A stretch of DNA of 64,000 nt from Akkermansia muciniphila (lineage in GTDB: Bacteria > Verrucomicrobiota > Verrucomicrobiia > Verrucomicrobiales > V1-33). The notes beneath the pieces are model-generated. The model was not told where the DNA came from. It did not search any database and saw only the letters and a list, made by a program, of their open reading frames with translations. Each line of letters opens with the position of its first letter. Position 1 is the first letter of the stretch. The translations under genes and the position numbers were made by a program. The stretch is taken from positions 1 through 64,000 of the forward strand of contig CAMAUV010000024.1 of the NCBI GenBank assembly GCA_945861415.1, written 5' to 3'. Below, piece by piece: positions 28,942-38,429 of this stretch.

Positions 28942-31077
28942 TCACTTTCTGTAAATCTCGAGCAGCTCTTCGTAGGTCCACGGCGTCCCGCGATCGGCGG
29001 TGTCTTTGCGCACAGCGGCGACGTCAGCGGCGGTCATGGGTTTACCCCACTTGTGCCAGCGCTCGCCAATATAGTTGAGGACGTTGGCGACTTGTTCGTC
29101 GTTGTATGTTCCCGCCAGCGGGACCATCAGACCTTCGCCGTAGGTCACGCCATCGATAGGTCCGGTTTGCCCCTGTAGGACGATACGGGCGAGGACGCTC
29201 ACTTTGCCGTCGTGCTTGAACCAGCGTGATTTCGAAAATGCAGGGGCGAGTAGTTTGTCTCCCTGCTTCACACCCTCACCGTCGGCACCGTGGCAGGAGG
29301 TGCATAGAGTTTCATAGATTTGTTTACCTTTGGTGGCGGCTTTACCGAGGACGGACGTAGCCCTCAATTTTTCCATCAGAGGGGGGATGATCGCACTCTG
29401 GCTCGTGATGAGCGCCTCCGGCTGACCCAGCCCGGCGGCATGGTTCGCGAGGACCAATTGGGTACGCACGTGGGCATCCGGGTCGGCGACGAGCGCAGTG
29501 AGCGAAGCCGCGGTTTCCTCGTCCTTGCTCATGAGCCACGGTTCGGCGAGTTGCACTGCGGCGCGGCGGACCCGCGGGTTGGCGTGTTTTGTGGCGGCGA
29601 GGATGGCCTCCTTCGTCAGCGCCTCCAGCCCCTGTAGCGCCCAGATCGCATGGATGCGGGCGTTGGCGTCGGCGTGGCTGGTAGCCATTTCCGTCAGCGC
29701 GGGCACCGCTGATTTATCGCCGCGCGAAACGATCAGCATCTGCGCGGTGTCGCGCCACCAGCCGTTAGCATGCGCGAGATGGGCCACGAGCTGCACCGGC
29801 GTCTCGTCCAGCATGCGCGGCTGCTGGCCGGGCTTTTTATCCTCGGGCACGAGGCGGAAAATGCGGCCGTGGCGCACGACCTTTATCATCCCCCACTTCT
29901 TCACACGATGATAGCGGTCGACCCAAGGTTTGTTTCCGCCCTCCGTTGGGAACCAAGCTTTTTCCTGGATGATGCCGCGATACAAATCGGAAAATACGAG
30001 CGTGCCGTCGGGCGCGGTCTCGCTCCATACGGGCCGGAAGTATGCGTGAGTGCTGCGGATGAACTCGTTTTGGGGAAACGAGTTGTGCGCCACGCCGAGA
30101 CCGTCTTTCCAGTCAACCGTGGTCATGCGCAGAAAGCGTCCCACCGGCTCACATGTCACCACGCGTCCGTAGTATTCCGGCATCAAATGGCTGCGCAGCA
30201 CCGTCTGCCCGCAGCAGGCCGACAGATCTTTGAGGATGCGTTGTTCCTTGAAGTGGTAACCGCCCGATGAGTCATCCCACACAGGGCAAGAGGCATACGG
30301 CACTCGGTAGCTCGGTCCATGTTCCGCCACCTTAAGGATGGGATACCCGGCCGGAAGCTGGAAAGAGTGGGCTGGATTCGCCCCACCCGCCCATGAGCAA
30401 AAAAGCCGTCCGTCGTCATCCCGCGCAAGACCCCACTGGCTGATGCGTCCCACATGGTGTTTTCCGGGCACAAGCCTGCCGTCTGCGTAGCGATAACGAA
30501 AATCGTTCGTGCAAATCGTGTTGTCTAGATTCCACAACATGCCGGAATTCTGATGCTCAATGTTTCCGCCGTTTCTCCCGCCCTCGAAGATCACTTCGTG
30601 GCGATCCGAGACACCGTCTTTGTTGTCATCGAAATAGGCGTAGACCGAATTGGACTGCGTGAAATTCACCAGCACCCGGTCGTGCATCGGGAGCACCGTA
30701 CGCGGAAGGATCATGTTGTCGATAAACACCGTGCGTTTGTCCATGATCCCGTCGCCGTCCGTGTCCACCAGCTTCACAATGCGGCTAACGGGATCGAGCT
30801 GCTTTGTGGCGTGTTCGTCCTGCATGTAAGTGCGCCACTCACAGACATACATCGCCCCATTTCCGTCGTAGGCAAAGCTCGCCGGCTCCTCGACCATCGG
30901 TTCGCTCGCGATGCACTCCAGTCGGTAGCCCTTCGGGATTTCCATCGTTTTGATTTGCTCTGTTGGAGTGAGGGTGGGGAAAGTCGAATCGGGATTCCAC
31001 CCTTGCTCCTCCGCCAGCAGCGTGCCAGCGACGGCGATTGAAAGGACGGTGAGGGTCAGCGTTCGGTTTGGTGTCAT
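28942..31077 (-). CDS. PVC-type haem-binding membrane-bound dehydrogenase with cytochrome c domain
   Basis: 711 residues from ATG 31077 (MTPNRTLTLTVLSIAV..., signal ending LLAEE); a TTG five codons upstream is less likely. The PVC dehydrogenase propeller covers about 40-440 (GYRLECIASEPMVEEPAS, IVKLVDTDGDGIMDK, SACCGQTVLRS, PVWSETAPDGTLVFSDLYRGI). HEAT-like repeats run from about 450 to 570, and a class I cytochrome c domain with CTSCH at 592-596 and GLMVPL as likely distal Met ligand follows. Predicted periplasmic dehydrogenase of the TIGR02604 type, substrate unknown. It lies 13 bases upstream of a related but broken gene; the pair probably arose by duplication. Confidence 0.9.
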   Translation of the reverse strand: MTPNRTLTLTVLSIAVAGTLLAEEQGWNPDSTFPTLTPTEQIKTMEIPKGYRLECIASEPMVEEPASFAYDGNGAMYVCEWRTYMQDEHATKQLDPVSRIVKLVDTDGDGIMDKRTVFIDNMILPRTVLPMHDRVLVNFTQSNSVYAYFDDNKDGVSDRHEVIFEGGRNGGNIEHQNSGMLWNLDNTICTNDFRYRYADGRLVPGKHHVGRISQWGLARDDDGRLFCSWAGGANPAHSFQLPAGYPILKVAEHGPSYRVPYASCPVWDDSSGGYHFKEQRILKDLSACCGQTVLRSHLMPEYYGRVVTCEPVGRFLRMTTVDWKDGLGVAHNSFPQNEFIRSTHAYFRPVWSETAPDGTLVFSDLYRGIIQEKAWFPTEGGNKPWVDRYHRVKKWGMIKVVRHGRIFRLVPEDKKPGQQPRMLDETPVQLVAHLAHANGWWRDTAQMLIVSRGDKSAVPALTEMATSHADANARIHAIWALQGLEALTKEAILAATKHANPRVRRAAVQLAEPWLMSKDEETAASLTALVADPDAHVRTQLVLANHAAGLGQPEALITSQSAIIPPLMEKLRATSVLGKAATKGKQIYETLCTSCHGADGEGVKQGDKLLAPAFSKSRWFKHDGKVSVLARIVLQGQTGPIDGVTYGEGLMVPLAGTYNDEQVANVLNYIGERWHKWGKPMTAADVAAVRKDTADRGTPWTYEELLEIYRK

Positions 31078-31154
31078 GGCTAAGTTGGGCAATCTGAATC
31101 TATAGGAATAGAAAATGGGGCGAATTGTCTAACGGAGGCAACCCCGGATTTGTA

Positions 31155-31619
31155 TCACCCTTGGGAGTTTTTACAGATATAAATTTTCGAAGAAATTGCA
31201 GCATCTTGGGTCCATGCGGCGACCTCGTTTGTGTGCAGCGCTGAAGACGCGCGGCCAGCGCCATTAAAGCAAAAGAGGATCGGCCGATTGCTGCCGGTTT
31301 TCGCGGCGAGGCGCTTCCTGTCGGCGCCGATCACGGCGCAGTAGACATAGAACACATCTGCCTTCACCGTAGCGTCGTCCTTAAGCACCGGGATGGTCAC
31401 GCTCTATGCGGCACATCCCACCACAGGGCCACTAAGGATGACGCGACCCATGCGCGCCTGCGGCTTTACCTCGTTGCCGCCCCCATTTGTCTCGTCTTTG
31501 CTCTCCTCTCTCTTCTCCGACGCATTGGGCTCACCGCCCGGCTTCCCATTGGATTCCTCAGCGGAAGCAAGGCTCTGAAGAAGCGCGGAGAGGGCGAGTA
31601 TTACAAGGAGGTGAGCCAT
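31155..31619 (-). pseudogene. Truncated S10 serine-carboxypeptidase-like remnant with internal amber
   Basis: From ATG 31619 the frame gives a signal peptide (MAHLLVILALSALL, ending ASAEE), a Lys/Glu/Gly-rich linker, then TAG at 31404-31406 and, in the same frame, TIPVLKDDATVKADVFYVY and RPILFCFNGAGRASSA. This is the N-terminal region of verrucomicrobial S10-family peptidases, where the FxFNGGPGSSS oxyanion block is expected; here it is corrupted to FNGAGRASSA. The frame ends at 31155, so about 350 residues including the catalytic Ser, Asp and His are missing. A non-functional remnant inside an otherwise tight minus-strand run. Confidence 0.65.
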
Positions 31620-31783
31620 AAAAGAAGAAATTGATTGAGTTCTAACCGCTATTTTCTTCAAAGGATTAGGGCGGCGGAAAAACACCGGGGCAACGACCAG
31701 AAGCTCACCGGGGTGCTGCCCCGCAAGATCATGAAGGATACCCTCACCCGATCCTTTCCATATCGCCGCCTGCCCAACTCGTC

Positions 31784-33031
31784 TCAGCCATCGATTGGCA
31801 GGATGCGCAGAGTTGTGGGGGTGCTGGATATCTTTAATCGGGGCACGGTGATCAGCCCCTGAGTGTCGAGTCGGCCGTCGCCCTGAGTCTGGCCGAAGTG
31901 CCAGCGAAAGGCAGCGCCGGGCTTTAGCTTAGACTGCTGTTGGCGTCGTATGCTGACATCGGCGCTGGCTTCCTTGGGGATTTCGAATTTTGTCTTCAGG
32001 TCCGTGGAAGTGAGCAAAAAGAGCGACATTTCCAACTCCTGTGCGGTGTCCTCCAGAGTCTTCCAGCGGAAGAAGGCATTAACCTGTCCGGCCTCCGTGC
32101 TCTGCAGGTTATCGGGCCAAGGGAGCATGGAGTTGGACGAAGAATTGGTGAAGACCGGATAGGCTTCGGTCTTTCTGACCTGCAGCCAGTCAAAGGAGTC
32201 AATCAAGTCGTTCACCTCCTTGATTTTCGCCGAGTTATTTCCGTGCCCGAACGGACCCCAGTAGAAAAAAAGCGCACATTTGCGGTCGTGCATCGCCTGC
32301 ACGAAACGGTCGTGGCCGAGCGACCATTTGTCGTTCTGACCGGAGTAGTTGATGCAGATTGGCGGATCGGGCAGGACTAGGTCTGCCGGGATGGCCTTTG
32401 GTGGGAAGAAGAGGCGCTCGGAGACATGCTCGATGCCGGCAGGGACATTCGCTTTTATGGCGGCGAAGACGTCGCCGTGTCTCATGCCAATCCCGAGCAC
32501 GCCACTGCCGCCCATCGAGTTGCCCGCGAGGTAGACGCGATTCGGGTCAATTTTGAAACGCTGAATCGTCCATGCCACGGTGTCCATAACGCGCTTCTCG
32601 ACCGGCATGGTGTTCCCGCCGGAATTCCTTTCAATCAACCCTTTATCCCCGGGATGCATGCCGCCCCACCACCAGTCCTTCTTGTTCTTCCGGCAGTCGA
32701 GATAGAGGGCGTAGTGATCATCGGGCGCGCGGTAAATATCATGGTTACCGACGGTGCTCGTACAGTTGACCGCCGAAAACACATCGTGACCGGCGGAGTG
32801 CAGCACGACGTATAGAGGCGCGTTCTCACGGACGGTATTTGGATGCACCACGACAAAAGAATCTTCCTGCGCCGCCGCATACCCCCACTCCGGCTTAACG
32901 CCATGCTGGAAGGTCTCCATCGCGCGACCGTTGATTGTCGAGCTTTTGGATGGTTCCATCGGAGGCCACTCAGCGGCAGGCAAAGCGGTGACCCCGACCA
33001 GCAAGAGAGCGATGGTGAGCAATGGGTTCAT
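31784..33031 (-). CDS. Secreted alpha/beta-hydrolase (esterase-like)
   Basis: 415 residues with signal peptide (MNPLLTIALLLVGVTALPAAE). The alpha/beta-hydrolase core is indicated by PLYVVLHSAGHD after strand 3, the nucleophile elbow GNSMGGSG near residue 172, and a His in WGPFGHGNN near residue 265. Similarity is to the secreted LpqC/feruloyl-esterase/PHB-depolymerase-like group. A beta-rich C-terminal domain of about 130 residues (FRWKTLEDTAQELEMSLFLL) is additional. Unlike the two esterases at 34421 and 37058, it appears intact. It sits between a beta-helix-like gene (33 bases upstream of its start) and the S10 remnant. Likely cleaves ester groups on a glycan outside the cytoplasm; substrate unknown. 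Confidence 0.75.
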   Translation of the reverse strand: MNPLLTIALLLVGVTALPAAEWPPMEPSKSSTINGRAMETFQHGVKPEWGYAAAQEDSFVVVHPNTVRENAPLYVVLHSAGHDVFSAVNCTSTVGNHDIYRAPDDHYALYLDCRKNKKDWWWGGMHPGDKGLIERNSGGNTMPVEKRVMDTVAWTIQRFKIDPNRVYLAGNSMGGSGVLGIGMRHGDVFAAIKANVPAGIEHVSERLFFPPKAIPADLVLPDPPICINYSGQNDKWSLGHDRFVQAMHDRKCALFFYWGPFGHGNNSAKIKEVNDLIDSFDWLQVRKTEAYPVFTNSSSNSMLPWPDNLQSTEAGQVNAFFRWKTLEDTAQELEMSLFLLTSTDLKTKFEIPKEASADVSIRRQQQSKLKPGAAFRWHFGQTQGDGRLDTQGLITVPRLKISSTPTTLRILPIDG

Positions 33032-33063
33032 GCTATTTCATCACCACAGGTCGCGCCCCGCAC

Positions 33064-34233
33064 TTATTTATCCCGAAGGTCAAATTTCACTTCCTTCGCG
33101 TAAAGTTTTTTCTCGCCGCCTTCGAGGGTGACTTCTACGGTCGTCTTTACCGTAAATTGCGGGAGGGCATCAGGCAGTTGTGGAACCTCGTGGATGAGGC
33201 GGGTAGTTAGCCCTTTCTCGTGGATGGTGGTGGTCTCCACTTTTAGGGAGCGCGTGTTGAGCGGGGCGCGACTCGTGAATCGGGGACCTGAGACCGCGAC
33301 ACCCTTGACGGGTTTCTGGCCAAACCCCACGTCTTGGAGTTTTCCACTGTCACCAATGGTGCCATAGAAGTTCGCGCCGCCCGTGAGTTGGTACGCTCCA
33401 GTGCGGGGATGTTTCTGCGGCCCTCCCACGGACACCATCTCCTGGATGACTGCGTGGCTCTCATTGCAGTCGATGATTTCTTTGGCCCGCTCGCCCACAA
33501 GGCGCTCGATAGAAATGCCAGAGCAGCGTGAGTTGAGATCGAGCGTCTCGTCCGTCAACGCGCCCGGCTCAGCGGCCAGATTTGCGATCATTCCCAAGTG
33601 GCAGTCCTCACATCCCTCCATGGCGAGGGCATTGCCCACCCCGGTGAGTGTAACGAGTGGCACCTGGACTTTTTTGGAGTCCACGAACCAGTAACCATCG
33701 GGGACCTTGCCCGTGCTCAGCAGCATGCCGCCCTTCAGGCCGCAGTCGCCCTTTTCATTACGTCCATCGAACATCACGGGAAAGCCAGGTGTCGTCACTG
33801 TGCCAAACAAGAGCAGGCGGAAATTGTTCTTCTGGTTGTAGATCAAAAGAGCGCCGAACGGGGTGCGCGTGCCGTCCCGACTGCGAAACCCCGGGGTCAC
33901 CGGCGTGAATTTGGTATCCGGCTTTTGTGAAATCTCGGCGCCCTGATCAATGATGAGCGTGACGCCATCACGTGGAACGTCGATGCGGTCGGCCACTGCA
34001 TACATACCGGCCAGCACGATGGTATTACGGGCATTGGTCAGGCCCCACTCGATCGCGAGGTGCGGATCGGAGTTCTTGTAGAGAATCGTGTCGCTGCCCA
34101 CGCGCCGCACGACTGTTTCTGCACCCTGTGGCGAGACGAGCACGGTTTCATTCTTCCATTCGTCGGGTGCGGACTGCAACGGCAGGGCGAGTGCCAGCAG
34201 GACAAGGGTGAGGGAGGCGGATGGTATGTGCAT
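33064..34233 (-). CDS. Exported beta-helix-like protein with conserved CxxCH, copy 1 (intact)
   Basis: 389 residues from ATG 34233 (MHIPSASLTLVLLALALPLQSA signal); TTG 34245 is an upstream alternative. No family is recognised with certainty, but the repeating pattern of short strands with stacked Cys and Asn (LAMEGCEDCHLGMI, NSRCSGISIERLV, IIDCNESHAVIQEMV) is typical of right-handed parallel beta-helices as in pectate-lyase-like proteins. CEDCH satisfies the haem c attachment motif and is kept in the broken copy at 35824, though it may only be beta-helix stacking. The C-terminal about 70 residues form a beta-rich tail (PQFTVKTTVEVTLEGGEKK). It is transcribed divergently from the esterase copy at 34421. 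Confidence 0.7.
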   Translation of the reverse strand: MHIPSASLTLVLLALALPLQSAPDEWKNETVLVSPQGAETVVRRVGSDTILYKNSDPHLAIEWGLTNARNTIVLAGMYAVADRIDVPRDGVTLIIDQGAEISQKPDTKFTPVTPGFRSRDGTRTPFGALLIYNQKNNFRLLLFGTVTTPGFPVMFDGRNEKGDCGLKGGMLLSTGKVPDGYWFVDSKKVQVPLVTLTGVGNALAMEGCEDCHLGMIANLAAEPGALTDETLDLNSRCSGISIERLVGERAKEIIDCNESHAVIQEMVSVGGPQKHPRTGAYQLTGGANFYGTIGDSGKLQDVGFGQKPVKGVAVSGPRFTSRAPLNTRSLKVETTTIHEKGLTTRLIHEVPQLPDALPQFTVKTTVEVTLEGGEKKLYAKEVKFDLRDK

Positions 34234-34250
34234 CGAAGTGAACAATCTGA

Positions 34251-34278
34251 TTCTCGGAGAACCGCGGCTAACCGAGAA
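34251..34278. promoter_or_regulatory. Inverted repeat in the divergent promoter region
   Basis: TTCTCGG (34251-34257) and CCGAGAA (34272-34278) are perfect seven-base inverted arms separated by 14 bases that themselves contain CCGCGG. The element lies 17 bases before the start of the beta-helix gene (34233) in the 187-base gap shared with the divergent esterase copy. It could be an operator for a dimeric repressor or a transcript hairpin in the 5' leader. It was not found in the corresponding gap of the second copy (36913-37057). Confidence 0.3.
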
Positions 34279-34420
34279 GCTAACAAACCCAGTTAGAAGC
34301 CATAAACGACAGCAGGCAATTCATTCCAGATTTATGAGAAACGGCTGAACGAGTCGATACATTTCAACCGTCTTAGTAATATTTGGCCACCATGCTAACT
34401 CTCAGCCCCCGCATTAATCT

Positions 34421-35697
34421 ATAAATCTTCTGCTGCTCAACTCCGCGCTATTCCTTTCGCTAAGCATCTGCGCCACCGCCCAGATTCCAGCCGCCAAGAT
34501 TACGCCGGGGACCCAGCATCTCTTTTCGCACGAAGCCGGAAATGTGCCGGCGGATACCTATCAATACTCGCTCTGGGTGCCACAGGACTACCTGCCGCAT
34601 CATTACTCATCTTCCTCCACGGGGGAGACGGGCGGAAGCATCCCAGCGAAGGCACGAGGAATATGATGGCCGATCGCCTCACGAAGAGCAGCCGATGGTC
34701 CACTCCGGGCTACACCGGCAATATCCCCAATCAATTCTCGCACGGATACCTTCACGTCGCACCGGTCAAACCGGGCACGCATTGGGAGGCGGACAAATTC
34801 AAACGAATGCTCGACCACGTGAAGGGCACGCTGAACACCGACGCGAAACGCTTTTACGTAATCGGATACAGCATGGGCGGCCAGGGGGCGTGGCTGGTGG
34901 CGGGAGCGGATGGAGTCGAAATCGCCGGCACGATACCCATCGGAGCGTGGGGTTGCGATGAAGTGAAGCGCGGCAACACCCCGGAAACCTGTCTGACCGC
35001 AAGAACACCGGCCTGGGTCCAGCATTGCCCGTATGACGACGTCTCGAAAATCTCAGAGCAGATTTCACTCTACCAGAACCATCTCGACTGCGGCGGCTAC
35101 GGGCGATTGACCATGAGCCCCGGTAAGGGACACCACGACTGGCCCGGCAGTGCGGATAACCGGCACCTCGGCCTGCGCATGGAGTGGCTGCTCGCGCAAA
35201 CCTACGGCACACCAGCCAACTACTTCGTGCAGGTGGACGGCGGGATCGTCCTGCAATTTGAGAGCGGGGAGCGCGGCCATATCGGCGACAGCTCACGCCA
35301 CGGTTTCTTCGAGCCCGGGAGCGTGATCCGCGTCACCGCGCCCGCAACCCGGGACGGCAAACCTTTCGTCAAATGGGCCAGCGTCACCGGCAAATTCGCC
35401 GACCCTGCGGCACGAACCGCCACTTATACCACAGCCGCCAGCGATGCTCAGCTCATGCCCATCTACGGCAGCGGCCCCGTGAAGCTAACCGTCGTCGGAG
35501 GCAACGCCAAACCTGCCGCTCCACAACCCGGTGACACCGTGACCGTCACCGCCGAAGCCGCCAGCGGCGCCAGCAGTTTTCTCTTCTGGACCACCGGGCA
35601 AGGAATCGACATCGCCCATCCCCACCAGCGGTCTGTCACCTTCATCATGCCTTCCCGGGACGTGACTTTCACTGCGAAATCGAACGTGGCTGAGTAG
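34421..35697 (+). pseudogene. Secreted esterase copy 1: start codon ATA and frameshift
   Basis: Alignment with copy 2 (37058) places the start at ATA 34421, where copy 2 has ATG; a stop lies two codons upstream, so no other start is available. The signal-like segment (LLLLNSALFLSLSICATAQ) and VPADTYQYSLWVP follow in frame 2. Near 34595-34608 about 19 bases are missing relative to copy 2 and reading moves to frame 1 (IFLHGGDGRK and onward). The rest is an intact alpha/beta-hydrolase domain with nucleophile elbow GYSMGGQGAW, a late His in GKGHHDW, and a C-terminal beta region like InlB-type bacterial repeats (GKPFVKWASVTG; VTFIMPSRDVTFTAK). The ATG at 34663 lies inside the hydrolase core and would not restore it. 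Confidence 0.75.
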
Positions 35698-35823
35698 GGT
35701 TCGAACTGCGCTCCTTGGAGCATTCTCCTGTCCCCATTCTCCTGCCTCAGTCGTTTGGATTAGCAGCATAATGCTTGCAATAGAATGGCCAAAGCATGCC
35801 GACGGCTCTGCCCCGCCCCGCGC

Positions 35824-36912
35824 TCATTTCTCGCTGAGGTCAACGGTCACTTCCTTGCTGAAGAGTTTTTTCCCGCCACCCTCGCAATTGACTTCGATGG
35901 TTGTCTTCACTGCGAATTTCGGGAGGGCATCGGGCAGTTTGGGAATATCGTGGATGAGTCGGGAACTCACCGCATCCCTGATGATGGTGGTGGACCTCAC
36001 ATCGAGGGAACGTGTGCTGAATGACCTGCGGGTGGTGAGACGGGGACCGGAGGGGTTCCCGCGCATCATAAGTTGCCGCGGCTCACCGATGGACACGATC
36101 TCACGCACTACGACGTGGCTCTCATTGCAGTCAATGAGCTGTTCGCCTCGCTCCCCGAAAATTGTATCGATGGTCATATTGAAGCAGCGGGAGTTGAGAT
36201 CGATAGTCTCGCCCGTCATCCCGCCGGGATCTCCCGCCAGACTTGCAATCAAGCCAAGGTGACAGTCCTCACATCCCTCCATGGAGATGGCCTGACCGGG
36301 TTTGACTGCAATGATCGGGATCTGGACTTTGCTGGAGTCACTCATCCATTACATATCGCTGGGTTCGTCCGTTTTCCCGAGGGCCATGATCATGCCGCCC
36401 TGAATGCCGCAGTCACCCTTTTCATTCCGTCCGTCGAACATCACGGGAAAGCCTTTTGTCTTCATCGTGCCAAACACGAGCACGCGGACGTTGTTCTTCT
36501 GATTGTAGATCCCGGTGCCGAACGGATACAACATGCCGTTGCTGCTGCGAAACCCCGGACTTGGCGATGTGAAGGTGGTCTCCGGCTTCGGTGAAATCTC
36601 GGCGCCTTGATCAATAATGTGCGTGACTCCATCCCGCGGAACATCGATGCGATCGGCCATTACATACTTGCCGGCCAGCACGATCGTATTGCGGGCAATG
36701 GCCATGCCCCACTCGATCGCAAGTTGCGGATCAGGGTTCTTGTAAAGGATCTCGTCGCTGCCGTGGCGCCGCACCACCGTCTCAGTATCCTGCCGCGAGA
36801 CGAGAGCGGTTTCTTTTTCCCAGTCGTCGGGAGCGGACTGGACCGGCAGGGCGGGAGCCAGCAAAGCGAGGACGAGGGCGAGGGAGGCGGATAGTGTGTG
36901 CTTGGTGATCAT
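35824..36912 (-). pseudogene. Beta-helix-like protein copy 2, interrupted by ochre codon
   Basis: Paralogue of the gene at 33064-34233 over nearly its full length. From ATG 36912 (signal peptide ending LPVQSA) the frame is open to TAA at codon 188 (36349-36351) and then continues in the same frame to 35824. The intact copy reads GYWFVDSKKVQVP where this one reads M-stop-WMSDSSKVQIP, so the ochre replaces Tyr (TAT or TAC to TAA). The MEGCEDCHLG motif survives after the stop. Relative to copy 1 a segment of about 27 residues is missing in the middle (after VSIGEPR). Either half alone would lack a complete helix, so the copy is probably inactive. Confidence 0.8.
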
Positions 36913-37057
36913 GGATGCCGCTACTATGTCACTGAATGGCGGATTATGACAAGATATTGTAACCGGTCGCGTTTAAGTCCCGCGATCCTCTCCAAGCCGG
37001 CCGTTAATGCGTGGCCATGTCAGCTGTCATTCCATTAATAATGCCACCATATTACCC

Positions 37058-38356
37058 ATGAAGCATCTTCGCCTCTCCGCCACACTTCTCCTTTCTCTCG
37101 GCAACTGCGCCAACGCCCAGGTGCCGTCCGCCAACTTGAAACTAGGGGAGCACAATCTCTACTCGCACGAGGCCGGAAATGTCCCGGCGGACACCTATCA
37201 ATACTCGCTCTAGGTGCCGAAGCAGTTCCGTGAGCAGCCGGCGTATCTAAGCTGGCCGGTGGTCATCTTCCTCCACGAGGGAGAGATGAAGCTTCCCCAA
37301 CAAGGCACGAGAAACATGGTCGGCGCCCGCCTCTCGCAAAACAATCCGTAGTCCGCGCCGGGCTACAGCGGCAACATTCCCAGTAGTTTCGGAAGATCAG
37401 GCAATGATCGTGCCTTCGGATACCTCCACGTCGCACCGGTCAACGAGGGCACCCATTGGGAGGCGGACAAGCTGAAGCGGTTGCTCGACCACGTGAAAAC
37501 CCAGGTCCCGAACATTCAGGCGGATCGCATTTACGTCGTCGGATCCGGCATGGGCGGGCAGGGGGCGTGGCAGCTCGCAAGCGCGGGAGTCAGGATCGCC
37601 GCGATCATGCCCATCGGGGCACGAAGCTGCGATGAGGTGAAGCGCGGCAACACCCCGGAAACCAGTCTGACCGCGAAAACACGAGTCTGGGCCCATCATA
37701 ACCCGTCCGACCCCAACTCGAAGTTCTCCGAGCACACTGCTCTCTGCCAGAGTCACCTCGACGGCGGTGGCTATGGGCGATTCGCCATGAGCCCTGGCAC
37801 AGGGCTGGACTGGCCTGCCAACACTGACGCCAGAAATCTAGACGTGCGCATGGAGTGGCTGCTCTCGCAATCCTGCGATACGCCACCAAACTACTTCGTG
37901 CAGGTGGACGGCGGAGTCATCCTCGAATTTGCGGGCGGCGAGCGCGGCTTCATCGGCGACAACTCCCGCCGTGGCTACTTCGAGTCCGAGAGCGTAATCC
38001 GCGTCACCGCTCCCAAAACCCGGGACGGCAAACCTTTCGTCAAATGGGCCAGCGTCATCGGTAAATTCGCCGACCCTGCGGCACGGACTGCCACCTACAC
38101 CACCGCCGCCGGCGACGCCCAACTCGTGCCCGTCTACGGCACCGAGCCCGTGAAACTAACCGTCATCGGAGGCACCGCCAAACCCGCCGCTCCACAACCT
38201 GGCGATACTGTGACCATCACCGCCGATGCCGCCAGCTTCCTCTTCTGGGCCACCGAGCAGGTAGTCGACATCGCCCATCCCCAGCAGCGGTCCTTTACTT
38301 TCGCCATGCCTTCCTGGGACGTGACTTTAACCGCGAAACTGAACGCGCCAAAATAG
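37058..38356 (+). pseudogene. Secreted esterase copy 2: two amber codons and lost nucleophile Ser
   Basis: 433 codons in a single frame from ATG 37058 (signal MKHLRLSATLLLSLGNCANAQ). TAG at codon 52 (37211-37213) and TAG at codon 98 (37349-37351) both replace codons that are TGG (Trp) in copy 1, that is, G to A changes. The nucleophile elbow reads GSGMGGQGAW instead of GYSMGGQGAW, so the catalytic Ser is Gly. The C-terminal InlB-like repeat region (GKPFVKWASVIG; FTFAMPSWDVTLTAK) is well preserved. No frameshift is present, unlike copy 1. Translation from an internal start at 37481 would begin in the middle of the hydrolase fold. Confidence 0.82.
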
Positions 38357-38429
38357 GCTCCGGGAAGCAATCTCCCCGCCAATATTGTAACTTGGCATTG
38401 CCGGTGAACAGCGCTTGAAAAGCGCCTTA

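Larger units (their letters stand above)
33064..38356. repeat. Tandem duplication of a divergent beta-helix/esterase gene pair
   Basis: Unit 1 (33064-35697) and unit 2 (35824-38356) each contain a minus-strand beta-helix-like gene and a plus-strand esterase gene in the same divergent order with about 2.6 kb per unit. Protein-level similarity is high in both halves and DNA runs such as the CCGACCCTGCGGCAC region are nearly identical in the esterase 3' ends, while the intergenic gaps differ. Of the four copies, only the first beta-helix gene appears intact. No insertion sequence or direct repeat was noticed at the junction (35698-35823). Confidence 0.8.
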
